DNA of 64,000 bases from Cliona cf. orientalis (taxonomy: Eukaryota; Porifera; Demospongiae; Clionaida; Clionaidae). The position numbers were made by a program, and so were the translations under genes. The notes beneath the pieces were generated by a model. The model did not search any database. It saw nothing but the letters and a program-made list of their open reading frames with translations, and had not been told where the DNA came from. This document shows positions 59,801 through 64,000 of the stretch, piece after piece; the first letter of the stretch is position 1, and each line of letters opens with the position of its first letter. Location: assembly GCA_963930775.1 (NCBI GenBank), contig OZ005704.1, positions 1,612,001 through 1,676,000 of the forward strand, written 5' to 3'.

Positions 59801-62800
59801 TGTTTCGATCAGCAAGAAGGTGAGTACATGTTCAGCAAGGTTCAGCAATGTATATACACATACTATAATATTATAGACGGAGGAAGAATGTTAAAAATTA
59901 AATATTAAATAGGTTAATAGGTTAATAATTGATTATCATGCGTATTCTAAAGAGTTATTATGGGGCCCAGATATATATGTGTATTTGGGAGTGGGGGAGG
60001 GATTTTAGCCCCAAAATCCTATGCATGCCTATAACATGTTGTCAGGGATTGCTAAAGTCACAAAGGCGCAGAACACTGATGATATTAACTGAAGTCGGAA
60101 GGGACCAATGAACAACAAAATCACACAGCTTAAATAGAATAAAACTGGCTAAGATACGAAAAAAATAAACTCTACAATAAGACCTCAGGCCTCTTGCAGG
60201 GTCCCACGCATAGATACAAAGAAGTTAACCTAGTATAAAGCATAACGCTAGAATACATGTATCTGGTACAAGGTCACTATGTACATAAATACTGGTGAGC
60301 ACAAAGAAACCAAGTAGTCACAGAAGTACATACACTATTATACAACATTACATAATCATGCACAAAGAACCACTCATACAACCAAAAGAAACCAGAAGTT
60401 ACCTAACAAGTGATAATAACTCCTAAGCAGGGGCGTAGCTTAGTTGTTTCTTTGTTGCCCGGAAACCCCCCCTGGCAGTCAGATTCAGTATTATCATAGT
60501 ATGATCTGGCTATCAGGAAACCCCCTTGGTTTTCGGATTCAATGTGCAGGCACTAAAACTTCCTGAAACTTAGCCTAGATCTCCTCCTTTTATGCTTTTC
60601 TCTGCCAAAATCTCGAGAATCCAGCAAACTCTTGCTGAAAATGGCGATCGTTAATTAGAGGGCGTGGCCAAAAAGTGGGCGTGGTCATTTAATTTTTCAC
60701 GTGCAACAACTAAATAGCAATCCTTTACATATGTCCACGGGTGAGTATAGCATTTGTAATTGCACACAGAGCCTTCCTGTGAAGATGGGATGATTCGTTT
60801 GTCCCCTGATGGTCCTAGCCCTAATGAAGGTCGTGTGGAGATGTGCTACCAGAACGTATGGGGTGCTGTCTATGATCAGAGCTGGTCTCAGTTTGATGCT
60901 GCCGTTGCCTGTGCTCAGTTGAATTTCAGCAGAGCAGGTCAGAAGAATTAATTTCAGGCTCATTTTCAAATTGCCTGCAACTCTCAATCTTTTTCTTCTA
61001 CATATTTAATTTCTAGGAGCATTACCAATCACTGATGTCCTCTATGGCCCTGTTGATAATATTCCATTCGTTTATGCGAGTCCAAATTGCATTGGTAATG
61101 AGACCTCATTGCTGGATTGTCCTTCAAGCAGGCAGCAGCAGCAGCTGGGGCAGACAGGCTTCTATCAAGACCAAAACAATGGGCTGGAGAATTCTGTGGC
61201 AGTAAGATGTGAAGGTACGTGAGGAATTTTAGAATAATACTTTCAGGGAAGAATGCGGACATACACAAGTGCATTCAAACTTGTGTCCATATACTAACAC
61301 ATGGAGTGATGAAAGATGTATCAAGGTCAAATTTAATTGTTTACTTTTACAGATTTTCCAGCCACTGGCTGTAACTTTTTGGATGCAAGGCTAACTTTCA
61401 GGAGAGCTAACTCGACAGGACACTTGGAAATATGCAATGAATTTGGGCAGTGGAGTGTTGTTTGTGGTAGTAGTCAAATCTCAGTGAATAATGTCAGGGT
61501 CATCTGCAATCAGCTTGGCTTCGATCCTAATTTTGTTCGATCAAACAACCTCCCTCAGTCTACTTCAGTGCTGAATGTTGGTAGACCTATCACCTTCATC
61601 CTTTCAGCCCAGATATTTTGTAGTGGAAATGAATCAGATCTCACAGACTGTGATATACTAGATAGCCTTCCAGGAAGTCCAGGAAAGAGACAAGCAATTG
61701 AGCCAATTTCACCCGTAGCTCAATGTAGTTCATTGGAGCTTCAATGTGGTGGTGAGTATCGTCAAGCCATATACGTATAGAACATCATTATATTTCTCTC
61801 TCTCTCCATCATTCTTGGCATAATACTGCAGCTCCTCCAAGGGTTACCTTCAACCCACCAAGTGTAGGTGGGGTCTACATCGCAGAACTTGGACGTCGTT
61901 TTTCTTTGTCCTGTTCTCTTGATCGAAGCATTCACCCATTTCCCAACACTTTTGGAGTCTCAAGATTGAATGGTAATTACATAAGCCTCATGTCATTGAG
62001 AGTTTTAAAATTCCAGAATAATATAATAGCATCAAATCCAGAAAGATATTAATTTCGCACTCCTACTATGTGTAGCTCACTCTCTCTAATAGCTAACACT
62101 CTATTTTGAATTCAGGTGATATGGCTATATCCAGTCAGTCTGGAAGTTTACGAGTATTGGAAAGTCAAGGTATCACCCTCGCGGATGCCGATACCTACTC
62201 TTGCAATGGTACTTATGGCAATGACCAAGTCTTTGAAGAGAGTATCGATATCATTGTTAGAGGTAATTTTTCATGCATATACTGCATCATCTAGTGCTTT
62301 CTATACATATTAGCAATTGGCAGTGGGTGGCTAAGAGGGAGCTGGAGATTTATTATAATATATTATATATAGCTTATAATATTTCTTTCTGTAGGATTTA
62401 CAGGAATTGTTAGCACAGCGTATCTACGCACCTCTTTCAAATCGATCGATCGAATAAATGCCAGTGGACTTATCACTTCATCCAATGAGGAGATAGTGAA
62501 TAACTTGGAGGACTTGGTATGCATATAACATTTTACTACTAGTAATATTCATGCTAAATTTTTACATAATATTATTATTATTATTATGCGCGACACATTG
62601 TAGATAATATTTGAGTTAATACCAGAAGGAGTGCCTGGAGTGCATGCTGTCAACTGCACAGAAGCTAGCAGGTAATATTATTATATTATTGGAGCATAAT
62701 ATTATAGTGGGTAAAATTGGTGACCAATTTTGATACTGGAAGAATGTAAATTGGGTGGACGGTCCTAAATTGCCATATTAATAATCCTGCCTAATTTCTA

Positions 62801-64000
62801 ATTATGATATATCTCTCAAAGTGTATAATATTATTATGAAGCAATTCTGCTTTGTGTAACTCTGAGTAAAATAACCCTGTTTAATTTTGTCATAGACGTG
62901 CATTTGATATTGAGAGGAGACTTGACCGTGTAGAGTGCAATGTGACTCAGTACTCTGACCCCGGAGAGAGTGGGGTCGTTCCCGTCATTGATGTGGTAGT
63001 ACATGTTGCTCAGCTCCTTCCTCGTTCAAATAGAATCTTTCAGGATCCAGTAGACGTTTCAGGTAATTATTATAATATTATTATTAGCCTGCATGACTCT
63101 GAATCAGCAGTGGCCAAACTAAATTAGCCTTGCTCCCAGGGGCCCTATTCCCAGAGTTCAGTGAGGCTTAGGATAAGGCTAAAATTAATTAAGCTAATGC
63201 CCCTAATTGGAGGATACCATGCATGCTTGCATGCCTATTGTATAGTATAATCATTACTCTACGTCACTACTATAGCTACTGGTTTCTGTGATGAGGAGAC
63301 TGTTGTATCTGAACTGAGTGGCACCACTTTCCTCTGGCCAGAAACTCGGGCTGGACAAACTGCCATGTTCGTGTGTCCACTTGATCGAATCATGACTCCT
63401 AGAAGTTGTGGTGCTGGAGGAGTGTGGGGTCAGTTTGATGAAACCACCTGTGGTTCCAGTGTTAGTGGACAGCTCAACGGTCTCGTCGACTTGTTCAGTA
63501 ATGTAAGATAAAATAAATCACTACAATAAAGACTATAAAATTATGATATACATATACATAGTTGACCACTGAGACTTATGAAACTGCTGTATCAAGTCTA
63601 TCTACAATTATTGAGCAATCTGAATCAAGCACAACTGAGCAGAATAGTGAAGTATTGGACACTGTCGCCAACTACACTGCAGAACTTGCATCATTTGTGG
63701 ACGACTCCAATGTGATCATTAATAACACTGTGAGTATTAGGCTGAGGCTCGAGAAGACAAACTTAACATTATAGAGATAATAACTTTGCTTGTGACTCTA
63801 GGTTGTTCAAGATGTGGTAGAAGTTGTGAGTTCTCTCCTTCAGTGGAACCCAGCAAACATTGCGGTAGCCAGTAGTTCAAGGTTAGATTTTTTTTATTGA
63901 AGCTAGTGAACTGATACAATTAATTATACTCCTATTGTATCACACGTTACTGTTCTGTTTTGAACAGTGTGCTTCAGTCGTTTGAAGAGGTTGTGTCTCG
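53878..64000 (+). CDS. Tandem paralogue of the SRCR adhesion GPCR, 5' part (truncated by window end)
   Basis: Twenty-six exons in phase, about 1500 codons visible: 53878-53962 (signal MAWLKGTVLLCTITVGMLLL), 54084-54134, Ig 54771-55058, Calx-beta 55241-55414 and start of 55475-55873, SRCR1 to 55976-56158, SRCR2 56215-56379 and 56453-56635, Calx-beta 57001-57189 and 57398-57640, LDLa 57963-58091 and 58265-58408, SRCR3 58940-59110 and 59640-59819, SRCR4 60770-60937 and 61017-61214, SRCR5 61353-61751, Ig 61832-61972 and 62116-62262, unassigned module 62395-62516, 62604-62671, 62896-63062, HormR 63276-63502, GAIN 63562-63729, 63802-63881, 63968 onward. Exon order, phases and most lengths equal those of the gene at 34517, so GPS and 7TM exons are expected beyond base 64000. 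All visible exons have open frames and GT/AG sites. Confidence 0.87.
54184..54384. mobile_element. 201-bp inverted-repeat element (TACCGTA type) in paralogue intron 2
   Basis: Left TACCATAAAAGTTCTAATTA and right (reverse complement) TACCGTAAATGTTCTAATTA, both followed by CAGCGCC. It is related in its ends to 43751-43876. Confidence 0.75.
58607..58742. mobile_element. 136-bp near-perfect palindrome in paralogue intron 12
   Basis: Arms GTTAGACACTGTTTAG and CTAAACAGTGTCTAAC are followed inward by GGTTTCTATGTGATTTAG / CTAAATCACATAGAAACC and AAGACC / GGTCTT. Only the central GCTTCGCTCGGG region is unpaired. It is a hairpin-forming MITE. Its position just before SRCR3 has no equivalent in the upstream paralogue. 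Confidence 0.8.

Overview
The window reads as animal nuclear DNA. It is AT-rich and has introns with GT/AG borders and multi-exon genes for secreted and membrane proteins. There are no bacterial-style operons and no CRISPR arrays. Adhesion GPCRs carrying SRCR, Calx-beta, LDLa and Ig modules, together with many short inverted-repeat elements and an eroded integrase of a type I associate with sponges, point to a marine demosponge. That assignment is inference; the species cannot be named from sequence alone.

Layout, left to right. (1) 75-2845: a partial inverted copy of the adhesion GPCR gene found further right. It keeps HormR, GAIN and GPS exons but has lost the signal peptide, Ig exons and everything after the first GPS. 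(2) 2846-8344: intergenic DNA dense in repeats and short inverted-repeat elements. (3) 8345-13753, minus: a secreted or membrane Ig-superfamily gene (four exons found, 3' end unresolved) whose first intron is filled with transposon-like elements. (4) 13754-15534: an integrase fossil and a 506-bp inverted-repeat element. (5) 15535-22888, minus: a complete 23-exon adhesion GPCR (about 1362 aa) with two consecutive GAIN-GPS modules ahead of a single 7TM domain. (6) 23622-27288, minus: an ACBD3/GCP60-like gene (acyl-CoA-binding plus GOLD domains) in five exons. (7) 30985-31968, minus: an intronless CRYZ-type quinone oxidoreductase. (8) 34517-53434, plus: a complete 33-exon adhesion GPCR (about 2163 aa) with Ig, Calx-beta, five SRCR, two LDLa, Ig, HormR, GAIN, GPS and 7TM. 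(9) 53878-64000, plus: a tandem paralogue with matching exon order, cut by the window end inside its GAIN domain.

The three GPCR genes share one exon skeleton for GAIN-GPS-7TM. The GAIN and GPS exons are 168, 80, 106-118, 46, 296-314 and 144-150 nt with identical phases, so they are one local family that has grown by tandem duplication, inverted duplication and duplication inside a gene. They probably encode surface receptors that bind extracellular ligands through SRCR, Ig or LDLa modules and signal through an autoproteolysed tethered-agonist mechanism; this follows from the families, not from data here. ACBD3 and CRYZ are unrelated housekeeping neighbours.

Exon coordinates were set by reading GT/AG sites, reading-frame phase and agreement between paralogues. 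UTRs and transcription starts were not determined.
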